Source of the DNA: a bacterium
GTDB lineage: Bacteria > CLD3 > SB21
Direction of reading: 5' to 3'
NCBI GenBank assembly: GCA_008933615.1
Contig: WBUR01000001.1
Coordinates: forward strand, 119,814 to 183,813
Length of the DNA stretch: 64,000 nucleotides
The notes below the pieces were generated by a model. The model did not search any database. It saw only the letters and a list, made by a program, of their open reading frames with translations, and was not told where the DNA came from. Shown in pieces: positions 1-7,049 of the stretch. The translations under genes were made by a program, and so were the position numbers. Position 1 is the first letter of the stretch. Every line of letters begins with the position of its first letter.

Positions 1-206
1 CCCATTACGGCCAGGTAGGCTTATCAAATTCAGTGGCAGCGCCAAATCTCCATTAAACAAATTAACTGAATTGCCGATCATTCCTTTAATATCTGCATTC
101 AGTATGAATGTATTGATTTTAGGTGCGCTTTCAGAATATTCTTGTGAGAAAGTGCATTTTGTAATGCTCACATTTAATAACAATATGAACGACAACAATC
201 GCTTCA
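1..206 (-). CDS. RHS-like secreted protein, N-terminal fragment
   Basis: This is the 5' end of a gene that runs off the left edge of the window; 68 codons are visible. The ATG at 206 follows an AAGG ribosome-binding sequence. A hydrophobic signal peptide (MKRLLSFILLLNVSI) comes first. A segment containing GNSVNLFNGDLALPLNLIS and then LPGRNG follows. That pattern (NLFxGD..LP..L.SLPGRNG) resembles the opening of long RHS/YD-repeat surface or toxin proteins of Bacteroidota. It lies 31 bp downstream of the preceding gene and is probably in the same operon. Assignment rests on this short motif only, so the family is tentative. Confidence 0.55.
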
Positions 207-237
207 TAAAAATATACCTTTTTGATTATCAATATCC

Positions 238-1125
238 CTAGTTGACACTTAATTTTGTTTGAATTGCAATTCCCGCTTTACCTTGACGAGTTTTGTTATT
301 GAAATTAATATTGTAATAATCTTGCCCCTGATAGTAACTCGCAAAGAACCACATAGACTTTCTGAACACCGGTGATTTAATTTTGGCTGTAGCAGAAAAA
401 ATGCCTTTGGGTATTCCTTTTGGTTTATCGATTATATCCGTGTAACTCGTTTCAAATTGGAAAATGTTGCCAAGATATTTGTATTCATAATGAAGCCTTC
501 TTCTCCCATAGATGTCCTGAATTGCCGGATCAATCCCAAACCACCATCCATGAACCGGATGATGTTCATAAGATATTCCCATGTAATGTTTATCTAAATC
601 AGGCAATGAAAAGAAGTATCCTAGCTGAATGAAATTGGTAGCAAACGAACCGCTTTCCTTATTGATCGAGGTAGCATTTGCATCGTCTGTTACGAACGTT
701 TCACCGCCTTGACCATTCGAATGATGGCTTAAAATCAGGAATGGATATAAACTTACAGACCCTAAATCCAAAGCACCTTGAATAGTTATTTTCGGCATAT
801 AAGACGGGGTTTTCACTGGACTGGATCTTGTCCTATACATTTTGAGGATAACTTTGGGCGTAATAGTAATATTACCCTTAAATGTGCTTTGATCGGTTCC
901 CCACTGCATGACCGGGTAATTGGGCGCTATCTGACCTTCAAATATTAAGTTCTCACCCATCGGGTATGATATGTAAGAGTCATCCTGAAGGGGGAAAGTG
1001 GTCTTATTCTGTGAATGAGCTTCGTTGACCAAAAGAACAAGCAGAACAGTTATGAAGAGCAAAATGATGATCTGCTTAATATCCCTGTGCAGTCTGGTGT
1101 CAGACCCGGCTTGGTCATTTTTCAT
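238..1125 (-). CDS. Putative outer-membrane phospholipase A/PagL-like protein
   Basis: A 295-residue protein with an N-terminal hydrophobic segment (about 18-35) ending in AHSQ, as in a signal peptide, and alternating beta-strand-like sequence with aromatic residues, suggesting an outer-membrane barrel. Residues 134-138 read HHSNG, an H-x-S-N-G motif. In OMPLA this motif carries the catalytic His and Ser, and the deacylase PagL has a related H-x-S-N. Asn164 in SFATNFIQLGY could play the role of OMPLA Asn156, although the spacing is longer. The start overlaps the end of the upstream gene by 11 bp, so translation is probably coupled. No confident family is recognised overall; the esterase role is inferred from the motif. 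Confidence 0.5.
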   Translation of the reverse strand: MKNDQAGSDTRLHRDIKQIIILLFITVLLVLLVNEAHSQNKTTFPLQDDSYISYPMGENLIFEGQIAPNYPVMQWGTDQSTFKGNITITPKVILKMYRTRSSPVKTPSYMPKITIQGALDLGSVSLYPFLILSHHSNGQGGETFVTDDANATSINKESGSFATNFIQLGYFFSLPDLDKHYMGISYEHHPVHGWWFGIDPAIQDIYGRRRLHYEYKYLGNIFQFETSYTDIIDKPKGIPKGIFSATAKIKSPVFRKSMWFFASYYQGQDYYNINFNNKTRQGKAGIAIQTKLSVN

Positions 1126-2371
1126 ATCGTTTTACCTTTTCATCTAAAGCCTGAATCTTCTTCTCTTGTGTCTCAAGCCGTTTGTTCTGCTCGATGATAT
1201 ACAGCGTCAATTCTTCAATCTTTTGGAGTAATTTCGCTTGCATATCTACTACAGCGACTCCCCCATCTTGAATCTCTTTCTCTGACGGTATACCGGGAAG
1301 GTGTTTGTATTTCTGAATATGTTTTTCAACTTCAGTTAAGGATCGAAGCTCAAAATCCTTTTCAAACACGTAGTCCGGCCACTTCTTGGCAGTCAGATAC
1401 AGTTCCTGAGCTTTGATCTTCCCAAATACATTGAGCTTGTAATTAGGATCAGGTGTAGCGGTTCCGATTCCCACATTGCCTTCGATAATAGCACCATTGT
1501 CCGGGGCAGTCAGGTTGCCTGAGTAGCTTGAACCTATAGCAAGTCCTCCTGCTATGTCCAATTTGTTAACAGGGCTGGAAACACCAAGTCCAAGATTGCC
1601 GTTGTTGTTTGATAATCCCTGTAAAACATTTTCAAAGCCCGAGGCGCTTGAAGTTATCACTGGAATGCTTGTACTTATTCCGGCATTAATATTTGATCCT
1701 GTTGATCCTTGACTGATAAGCCTGCCTTTCACTTCCAGATCGCCTTCAATAATCATCTTTTTAGGCAATAGGGTTATCAGCTTTGCAAAGCTCCCACCAA
1801 ATGGAGTAGAACTCCCACTGCTGAGAACGACATTCAGTTCGTTATTCTGAGCAACAAGGCCAAACTGGTTGGTTCCCGCATCAAAATGGACGGCATGATT
1901 GATCGGTATGTGGATCGCTTTGTTAAACCCTCCCCAATTAGGCCCGCCGGTCAGATCCAGCTTTGCCTCCGGTTTCTCCGTGCCGATTCCGATATTGCCC
2001 TCGCCGTTGATGAAGAACTGACTGTTGCCATTGATCCTGAAATTATACCCGGCATTCTTGAACTGGGTATTAGAATGATACAGATCGAAGATCGTCTGTC
2101 CTTGCAGGTTCTCAAACCCTCTGCCCGTTACCCCGATCTGAAGATAATTCTTGGCCAGATTATTGTAATCACCTACGAGCGACAAATTGTAAAACTTATC
2201 GTCCGGCCCTACGGTCAGTTTTCCTAAAGGCTGGTAACTGCCGATCAGTACTGCACCCTTGTTCTTATTAAACACATTCAACGTGTCCGAACTCGTCCAC
2301 CAGCCGATCTGAGCGAATGATCGTGATGTGATGACCGAACTCATACACAAGATCCAAAAAAACTTTTTCAT
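1115..2371 (-). CDS. Secreted tail-fibre-domain protein
   Basis: A 418-residue protein with a signal peptide ending near SFAQ. The body contains the repeated phrase GN(I/V)GIGT (two clear copies, plus a related GNLGLGVSSP), typical of beta-helical phage-tail-fibre-like proteins that are widespread in Bacteroidota. The last about 90 residues hold the block WPDYVFEKDFELRSL, then HLPGIPSEKEI, then MQAKLLQKIEELTLYIIEQN, and end in a coiled coil. This is the characteristic C-terminal module of such proteins, related to the chaperone end of tail fibres. It is probably exported and trimeric. It is co-transcribed with the two genes downstream. The role is unknown, perhaps in surface adhesion. Confidence 0.7.
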   Translation of the reverse strand: MKKFFWILCMSSVITSRSFAQIGWWTSSDTLNVFNKNKGAVLIGSYQPLGKLTVGPDDKFYNLSLVGDYNNLAKNYLQIGVTGRGFENLQGQTIFDLYHSNTQFKNAGYNFRINGNSQFFINGEGNIGIGTEKPEAKLDLTGGPNWGGFNKAIHIPINHAVHFDAGTNQFGLVAQNNELNVVLSSGSSTPFGGSFAKLITLLPKKMIIEGDLEVKGRLISQGSTGSNINAGISTSIPVITSSASGFENVLQGLSNNNGNLGLGVSSPVNKLDIAGGLAIGSSYSGNLTAPDNGAIIEGNVGIGTATPDPNYKLNVFGKIKAQELYLTAKKWPDYVFEKDFELRSLTEVEKHIQKYKHLPGIPSEKEIQDGGVAVVDMQAKLLQKIEELTLYIIEQNKRLETQEKKIQALDEKVKRYEK

Positions 2372-2383
2372 ATTAACCCCTTA

Positions 2384-2478
2384 TCTATTGAATCATTGAT
2401 TCATTTTGTCATTGAGTCATTTGTTCATTGTTCACGGTTTGCCTTTTGCTTTCTCACGTCTCACGTTTCATTGTCCAT
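2384..2478. repeat. Low-complexity CATTGA-word repeat
   Basis: The short gap between two genes is filled by degenerate repeats of words such as TCATTGATTCATT, GTCATTGAGTCATT and TCTCACGTCTCACG. The reverse complement shares ATGACTCAATGAC with the block near 35403-35480. The block runs slightly into the 3' end of the lipoprotein gene. No function is evident. Confidence 0.5.
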
Positions 2479-3250
2479 TGAGAGAACTGTTTTTAAAAAT
2501 CTGGTCTTTCAACGGTTGTTCGAGTTTTGCCCGTTGCTGTTTGAAATACGTTTCATCAAACGTGACCCATTTGACAATCGTTTCTTTGCCGTCGTGAACT
2601 TCATACACCGCGATATATTGATTAGGTTCGTATTGATATACTTTTAGCTTTAATAAAGTCTCCCCGGCTCCCATGGACAGATCGTTAAACAGGTTTCGTG
2701 ATAGGATCACCTCCGAGGTCAGTGACTTACCTATGCCGGGATAAAGTTCAACGGCCTTAATGGTTTTGTTAATGACGATCTCCGTCTCGACGCCTTTGCT
2801 AAGTGTTCGTATCGCTATCATGCCTGCACAGGCGCCTAGAATGGCTGAGCCAATCCGGATTTCTTTCTTATTATTTTTGTCGTTGGCAATTTCCCGTCCG
2901 GCCAAATCTCCTAAGAATCCGGCGGTAATTCCTGCAATCAGCATAGCCGTCGCACTGGAACCGGGCCCCTTCTGCGCTCCATACAAAAAGATTTTATTCA
3001 AGGCCTTTACCGGGATTTCACTTACCACTTCCCTGCTCGCAACAATAAGCCTTTCTTCATTCGCGCCAACGATCTTGCACGGGATTTCCGCATCACCGAT
3101 TGATAGTGAAGCGTATTGATTAACGCTGCTCGTCAGGGTTTTAAGCGTCGCTTCTGAAATAATATCCGGCTCTTTTACGATACGGACATTGAATGTACAA
3201 CTGCTCATGAGAACCAACAGAAGGCCGCATAAGAGATGTTTGCTACACAT
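2468..3250 (-). CDS. Lipoprotein with glycine-rich hydrophobic segment
   Basis: A 260-residue protein with a lipoprotein signal: a hydrophobic stretch ends in LMSSC, giving Cys18 as the lipidation site. Residues about 95-150 form a glycine/alanine-rich double hydrophobic segment (AMLIAGITAGFLGDLAG, then GSAILGACAGMIAI), resembling glycine-zipper hairpins. The C-terminal part is predicted mixed alpha/beta and mentions no known motif. The N-terminal half, which predicts a small beta domain before the glycine segment, resembles the general layout of conserved hypothetical lipoproteins in Bacteroidota. No family is recognised. It lies upstream of the tail-fibre gene on the same strand. Confidence 0.6.
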   Translation of the reverse strand: MCSKHLLCGLLLVLMSSCTFNVRIVKEPDIISEATLKTLTSSVNQYASLSIGDAEIPCKIVGANEERLIVASREVVSEIPVKALNKIFLYGAQKGPGSSATAMLIAGITAGFLGDLAGREIANDKNNKKEIRIGSAILGACAGMIAIRTLSKGVETEIVINKTIKAVELYPGIGKSLTSEVILSRNLFNDLSMGAGETLLKLKVYQYEPNQYIAVYEVHDGKETIVKWVTFDETYFKQQRAKLEQPLKDQIFKNSSLNGQ

Positions 3251-3376
3251 AGGACTACCTCATAGGTTTATAGCGATTTTTTTTGATTACTCTGCTTGGC
3301 TAAGGGCTCACGAAAAAAAGTGAATAAATTCACCTGAAAATATAATTGTATTGAAATCCAAAAATCAATAGACATT

Positions 3377-3412
3377 ATCGCAAGACAAAATCACAAGACA
3401 GAATCACAAGTA
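3377..3412. repeat. Short tandem repeat of TCACAAGACA-type units
   Basis: Three imperfect 12-14 bp units (tcgcaagacaaaa, tcacaagacagaa, tcacaagtaaac) lie just past the 3' end of the first AraC-type gene. No hairpin is visible. Confidence 0.45.
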
Positions 3413-3418
3413 AACTTC

Positions 3419-3913
3419 TTAACCTGTCTCTTGCAGCCTTTTATTTATAAGGCTCTGCGGCCTTTTTGTGTCTTGCAAATAATCCATTAAAACCCTCGAA
3501 TCCGGTTTTGCCGGCCCGATAGAGATTGCTTGAGTTCGACTCAATTTGTACTTAATCGAAGGACGATAATGGGTGGGAAGGGCGATATATTTGGACGGGG
3601 ATATCTGTAGTCTTCGCTTAAAACACCGCAGAAAAGTGTTATAGTTAACAAAGCCAGACTGTGAGGCTACCAAGCTCAGATTGATTTCCGAGTTTTGTCC
3701 GATCAGTTCAAGGACACGAGCCAAGCGACAAGATTCTATGACTTTCTTTGGGTTGTCCCAGTAATAGCTGTATACCAGTTGATAAATATGTTGCGTCGAA
3801 ACGCATAGAGTTCTTGCGAGGTAGCTGACGTTAAGCCGTGGATCGCATATCTTTTCGTGGAGAATTCGTTGGATCTGTGTGATTAGGCGTTCTGATTCCC
3901 GTTTCCTTCGCAT
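3419..3913 (-). CDS. AraC-family transcription regulator, DNA-binding domain only
   Basis: A 164-residue protein consisting almost entirely of the AraC/XylS double helix-turn-helix. The first HTH is around LNVSYLARTLCVSTQHIYQ. The second is around INLSLVASQSGFVNYNTFLR, followed by CFKRRLQISPSKY, the usual end of the domain. There is no ligand-sensing domain. The start at 3913 is chosen over an ATG 24 bp upstream because from here the protein aligns residue by residue with the truncated paralogue at 4535-4831 (MRRKRE against MQRPRN). The upstream sequences of the two genes also align. Target genes are unknown. Confidence 0.75.
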   Translation of the reverse strand: MRRKRESERLITQIQRILHEKICDPRLNVSYLARTLCVSTQHIYQLVYSYYWDNPKKVIESCRLARVLELIGQNSEINLSLVASQSGFVNYNTFLRCFKRRLQISPSKYIALPTHYRPSIKYKLSRTQAISIGPAKPDSRVLMDYLQDTKRPQSLINKRLQETG

Positions 3914-3968
3914 GGGGTACTCCAAGTTGCAGTTCAAATGTCGTATTCGATTTAATTGTTTTCATCAT

Positions 3969-4006
3969 GCAATAAGACACCAAAAATGATAAAAATGCAT
4001 AAAAAT
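3969..4006. promoter_or_regulatory. CAATAAGAC motif, copy 1 (upstream of AraC gene)
   Basis: The block CAATAAGAC, an A-rich stretch, then TGCATAAAAATT lies about 55-95 bp upstream of the start at 3913. It aligns with copies at 4101-4141 and 4881-4922. Its position is conserved relative to the start of both AraC-type genes, so an operator or promoter role, perhaps autoregulation, is plausible but inferred. Confidence 0.45.
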
Positions 4007-4100
4007 TCATTGAGATTCTTTTTTGATCTGGCTCCAAAAAGCTCTTTATAATTTAATTAGAAATAAGTAACCGATATTTCTTTTTCCTTTATCCTCTCCA

Positions 4101-4141
4101 CACATAAGACGGCAGAAAGTCGAAAATTGCATAAATTTTTT
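4101..4141. repeat. CAATAAGAC motif, copy 2 (orphan)
   Basis: The block reads CACATAAGAC, then AAAGTCGAAAATTGCATAAA and a T run. It is very similar to copy 3, but there is no gene start next to it, so it may mark a lost third paralogue or a second operator of the 3419-3913 gene. Confidence 0.45.
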
Positions 4142-4361
4142 TTATTAATTTCTATTCATGACTTACAAGCAATTAATATTAATATACTTAGCGAATGAAA
4201 ATATTTTCTGATTTGTTCAACTACTTTTGAAATATTAACCTGAGTCTTAGATTATTCCACAATTTGGGCATGAGCCCTGGTATCGCACATTTTTTATTTG
4301 ATAGTATTGTTTTCGCTAAAAAACTTACAAAGAATTCGTGGCACAGGATTATAACTTTTCT

Positions 4362-4461
4362 TATGTACCGTATTTCCAGGTGATTTCTTTCACTTTTACC
4401 CCGCGTCCTGCTCCTTCAAAATTTTAACAATCTGCGTTTCCGGGTACTTACTCTTTTTCAT
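4362..4461 (-). pseudogene. IS3-family transposase OrfA relic
   Basis: From the ATG at 4461, preceded by a GGGAG ribosome-binding site, the frame reads MKKSKYPETQIVKILKEQ then DAG and a stop. This matches the N-terminus of IS3-family OrfA helix-turn-helix proteins (MKKS.(Y/F).E.QIVKILKE). Shifting by one base after DAG restores VKVKEIT then WKYGT, matching the next OrfA positions (VKVKDI...(E/K)YGI), before homology ends. It is therefore a frameshifted and truncated insertion-sequence remnant. No OrfB, terminal repeats or target duplication are visible. Confidence 0.65.
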
Positions 4462-4534
4462 AAAACACTCCCTTCTTAAGTTAAACATAAATAAATTCCT
4501 TTACTTTCAAACTGTCTAACTTTAGGGGAAGCTT

Positions 4535-4831
4535 TCATAGGCATTGGCTGAATGTTTGATAATCGTTGTAACCGGATTGATGGGCTATCAAAGTAAGATT
4601 CATATCGGGACTGGCTTTTATCATCCTCATAGCACACACAAGCCGGTATAAATCCAAGATTGTTTTGGGGGGTTCACAAAAACATTTGTATGTGCATTGA
4701 TAAATGGTCTGGGTTGATACACCCAAGAGAGTAGCTATGCGGCTAACATTAAGTGAAGGGTCAGAGATTTGCTCGGTGAGAATTCTTTCGATCTCTTTGA
4801 TTAATTGCCCGGGATTCCGTGGTCGTTGCAT
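4535..4831 (-). CDS. Truncated AraC-family regulator paralogue
   Basis: A 98-residue paralogue of the protein at 3419-3913, sharing ER/QRIL, SDPSLNVS, GVSTQTIYQ and the second HTH NLTLIAHQSGYNDYQTFSQC. It stops one residue after that cysteine at a TGA, exactly where the intact paralogue continues with FKRRLQISPSKY. Reading through the TGA gives KLPLKLDSLK, only weakly like the missing segment. The second HTH therefore lacks its terminal helix and the product may be inactive or a dominant-negative form. Base composition is AT-rich like its surroundings. Confidence 0.6.
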   Translation of the reverse strand: MQRPRNPGQLIKEIERILTEQISDPSLNVSRIATLLGVSTQTIYQCTYKCFCEPPKTILDLYRLVCAMRMIKASPDMNLTLIAHQSGYNDYQTFSQCL

Positions 4832-4880
4832 GATAAGAAACGCGATGCTTTTTCAGATGTCATATTATTGGTTACTATCA

Positions 4881-4922
4881 CACAATAAGACAATGAAAAA
4901 GTCAAAATTACATAAATTTTTT
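4881..4922. promoter_or_regulatory. CAATAAGAC motif, copy 3 (upstream of truncated AraC gene)
   Basis: The block CACAATAAGAC, then AAAAAGTCAAAATTACATAA and a T run lies 50-90 bp upstream of the start at 4831. It is in the same relative position as copy 1. The flanking sequence toward the gene (CAGATGTCATATT against CAAATGTCGTATT) also aligns, so the two upstream regions are paralogous. Confidence 0.45.
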
Positions 4923-5069
4923 TCAGTTTTTTTGATAAATATGGCATGCTCAGCTGTTATTCTTGTACTTAAATCTGAGCTGAATCTTGTGACTTGCTTG
5001 ATTTTTTAGCTTTTCTTACTTTCTCCATCACCGCCCACGCCTGTCCACGTGCTTCCACGCGCTTCCACA

Positions 5070-5175
5070 ACACGCTAATCATATACAATTATATATAATT
5101 ACACTGATCATATATAATTATACATAATTACGCTGATCATACCTATTTATACCAATTTACACTGAACATATATAA
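5070..5175. repeat. Tandem ~29-bp AT-rich repeats (iteron-like)
   Basis: Three and a half imperfect units, starting at about 5070, 5101, 5130 and 5159, follow the pattern ACRCTGATCATATATAATT and continue with an AT-rich tail ending in AATT. Several units contain the palindrome TGATCA. They sit directly upstream of the -35 box of the promoter at 5192-5220 and of two recombinase genes. The unit length and adjacency without spacers exclude a CRISPR array. An operator or accessory recombination-site role is plausible. Confidence 0.6.
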
Positions 5176-5191
5176 ACGCGCTGATCGTCTC

Positions 5192-5220
5192 TTGACGTGG
5201 CCTTTTTTTGATATTAAATT
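5192..5220 (+). promoter_or_regulatory. Sigma70-type promoter for the recombinase genes
   Basis: TTGACG (5192-5197), a 17-bp spacer and TAAATT (5215-5220). It lies about 60 bp before the small gene at 5282 and immediately after the tandem repeats. Confidence 0.5.
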
Positions 5221-5281
5221 TCAGTATGACACTTAGAAAAGAAATATTTCAATCATTTCCTAACACACTTGGGAAGAATCC

Positions 5282-5464
5282 ATGATCAGTATTGAGCGTT
5301 GCAAGGAAATATTGAATCGTGGAGAGCGTAAGTATTCGGACGAAGAAATTCAGAAACTGCGTGAACAATATTATAAATTGGCCGCAATTGAAATCGAACT
5401 GCTCAAACATGGTATGCTCAATGATCTAAGGCCTCAGTTGTGTTTACAACCCAAGGAAATCTAG
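5282..5464 (+). CDS. Small recombinase-associated protein
   Basis: A 60-residue protein starting MISIERCKEILNRG, preceded by a GGAAG ribosome-binding site and followed 34 bp later by the serine recombinase. The pattern I..CK.ILN, then Y(S/T)DEEI...R and LA.IE resembles small proteins found next to serine recombinases on Bacteroidota mobile elements. It is predicted mostly helical. It could be a recombination directionality factor, a regulator of the recombinase or a small accessory protein; none of these can be proven from the sequence. Confidence 0.6.
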   Translation: MISIERCKEILNRGERKYSDEEIQKLREQYYKLAAIEIELLKHGMLNDLRPQLCLQPKEI

Positions 5465-5498
5465 TATATAATAGGATGATTAAATCATAAGGAATTAT

Positions 5499-6992
5499 AT
5501 GAAAAACGTTGTACTCTATCTTCGAGTGTCCACCGATGAACAAGCCAAAACGGGAACAAGTTTGGATATTCAGCAGCAGAAGCTAAACTACTTCTGCGAA
5601 CGGGAAGGCTTGAACGTTATCGCCACCTTCAGGGAAGATTATTCCGGCAAGACTTTCAATCGCCCTGAGTGGAAAAAGCTCGTAGCCCTGGTTCGTAGTA
5701 ACCGTTTAATAGACGGCGTGTTAGTCACGCTCTGGGACCGGCTTGGACGTAATCAGCGTGAAACTTCTAATATCCTATTCGATTTTGCACAAAGAGGAAT
5801 CGAGATCAACGCCATCGAGCAGTGGAATGATCCTGACATGCCGGAAGATCAAATCATGCTCAATCTCCACACAGGCATGGCTGAGCTATTTAACCGGAGA
5901 TTGTCCATTAGAGTAACTGAAGGCATGAGGCAAGCTAAACTAAATGGGCGTGTTGTTGGCAAAGCGCCCTTCGGCTATAAGAATGCCACGAACTCACAGG
6001 GACTGGCATATATAGAACCGCATGAGAACGCCGATTTGATAAGAACTATATTCCGAGAATTTGCTACTGGCCTCTATCATCCCGACGAATTAAGAAAGAA
6101 ACTCAGAATCGAAAAAGGCTACTACAATTCTAAGAATGCTTTCCGGGCACTATTGACAAATCCTGTATACATTGGCAAGGTCAGAGTTCGTTCATTCAAG
6201 AACCAGCCGGAACATATCGTAGATGGCATTCACACCGCATTAGTTGACGAAGATACTTTCCTCAGAGTGCAAGATATACTATTCGGCAAGAAGCGTGGAA
6301 GCTATAAAAAAGACTCTGACGAATTATTTCCATTACGGGGTCATCTCCTCTGCCCATCCTGCCTTAGACTTCTCACAGCGAGCTTATCTAAGGGCAATGG
6401 AGGGCAATACGGTTACTACCATTGCCAGACGCCTTGCAAGTGTCGTTTTCGGTCTAGAGAAGTAGATATTGATTTTCAGCAGTTCATAAAGAAGTTGATA
6501 CAGCCGCCTGAGAGAATGGAGTTGTATAAAGAAATCTTGCTTGACGAACTCAAACGTCAGCAGATGGACTCCGGCGTATCAACAACAGACTTGAAGAAGA
6601 AGATCACAGAAACTGAAAAGGATTTAGATAGCCTGGATGAGAAACTCATCAAGAACATCATACCTGCGGACCGTTACCAGGCCATGCGAGATAGGCTCAC
6701 CCAAGAATTATCTCAAAGAAAGGCACAACTGAATCAACTTGGACAGATTCAGATTGATGCACCAAAATACGTGAACTCAGGATTCAATTTGTTAAGCAAA
6801 CTGGATTTGTATTATGAGAGGTCGCCGGTAGCAATAAAGAAGAAACTAATTGGTTCGATATTCCCTGAAAAGTTGATCTACGAAAATAGCACTTATCGAA
6901 CCAATGGAAATAATGAAGTTGTGGCTCTATTAGAGGGAAATTTGAATTTAGTGGGCATTACTGGATTCGAACCAGTGACCTCTCGCGTGTGA
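5499..6992 (+). CDS. Large serine recombinase (integrase)
   Basis: A 497-residue site-specific recombinase, likely integrating or excising the local mobile element. The N-terminal resolvase domain (1-145) has the catalytic serine at position 11 in LYLRVSTDEQ, and WDRLGRN near 79-85. A Recombinase domain follows (about 155-260). A zinc ribbon has cysteines at 285, 288, 309 and 313 or 315. A coiled coil spans about 365-410. The ATG has an AAGGA ribosome-binding site. The last residues (GITGFEPVTSRV) are encoded by the antisense of tRNA-Val, and the stop codon lies in the antisense of the anticodon loop. The original C-terminus may therefore have been altered by integration. Confidence 0.9.
   Translation: MKNVVLYLRVSTDEQAKTGTSLDIQQQKLNYFCEREGLNVIATFREDYSGKTFNRPEWKKLVALVRSNRLIDGVLVTLWDRLGRNQRETSNILFDFAQRGIEINAIEQWNDPDMPEDQIMLNLHTGMAELFNRRLSIRVTEGMRQAKLNGRVVGKAPFGYKNATNSQGLAYIEPHENADLIRTIFREFATGLYHPDELRKKLRIEKGYYNSKNAFRALLTNPVYIGKVRVRSFKNQPEHIVDGIHTALVDEDTFLRVQDILFGKKRGSYKKDSDELFPLRGHLLCPSCLRLLTASLSKGNGGQYGYYHCQTPCKCRFRSREVDIDFQQFIKKLIQPPERMELYKEILLDELKRQQMDSGVSTTDLKKKITETEKDLDSLDEKLIKNIIPADRYQAMRDRLTQELSQRKAQLNQLGQIQIDAPKYVNSGFNLLSKLDLYYERSPVAIKKKLIGSIFPEKLIYENSTYRTNGNNEVVALLEGNLNLVGITGFEPVTSRV
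6952..6992. other. Probable attachment-site core (3' half of tRNA-Val)
   Basis: The overlap between the recombinase gene and the tRNA covers the acceptor 3' strand, T arm, variable loop and part of the anticodon arm. This is the usual position of an integration core for elements that target tRNA genes. The partner copy expected at the other end was not found in 3250-5281, so the element may extend beyond the left edge or have decayed. Confidence 0.5.
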
Positions 6993-7026
6993 GGCGAACG
7001 CTCTGAACCAGCTGAGCTAAATGCCC
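6952..7026 (-). tRNA. tRNA-Val (anticodon CAC)
   Basis: The reverse strand folds as a complete cloverleaf. The acceptor pairs GGGCATT with AATGCCC. The D stem pairs GCTC with GAGC. The anticodon stem TTCGC/GCGAG holds the loop CTCACAC (anticodon CAC, reading GTG). The variable loop is AGGTC. The T stem ACTGG/CCAGT holds the loop TTCGAAT. The discriminator is A and CCA is not encoded. The 5' end lies 23 bp after the stop of rsfS, so it is likely co-transcribed with it. Its 3' half overlaps the serine recombinase gene. Confidence 0.95.
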
Positions 7027-7049
7027 TTAAAAAAACCAACCTTTAATCG

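Larger units (their letters stand above)
3914..4361. other. AT-rich non-coding stretch
   Basis: About 450 bp without a convincing gene. It contains two of the three CATAAGAC-type motifs (3969-4006 and 4101-4141) and otherwise AT-rich sequence with no hairpin or RNA gene that I can recognise. It looks like decayed mobile DNA between the two AraC paralogues and next to the IS3 relic. Confidence 0.5.
4832..5281. other. Non-coding region upstream of recombinase genes
   Basis: About 450 bp without a gene. It contains the third CAATAAGAC motif (4881-4922), a GC-richer run with repeated CCACGTGCTT/CCACGCGCTT words near 5035-5070, the ~29-bp tandem repeats (5070-5175) and a promoter (5192-5220). No copy of the tRNA-Val 3' half is visible here, so the left end of the integrated element is not in this stretch. 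Confidence 0.6.

Noticed and set aside
4530..4540. The in-frame TGA of the truncated AraC gene as a selenocysteine codon
   Set aside because: No SECIS-like hairpin is seen after it and the read-through sequence fits the paralogue poorly; truncation is simpler.
5070..5175. The tandem repeats as a CRISPR array
   Set aside because: The units are adjacent without unique spacers, are AT-rich and imperfect, and no cas gene is near.
6950..6992. GITGFEPVTSRV as a functional C-terminal domain of the recombinase
   Set aside because: It is fully explained as antisense translation of the tRNA T arm and anticodon arm.
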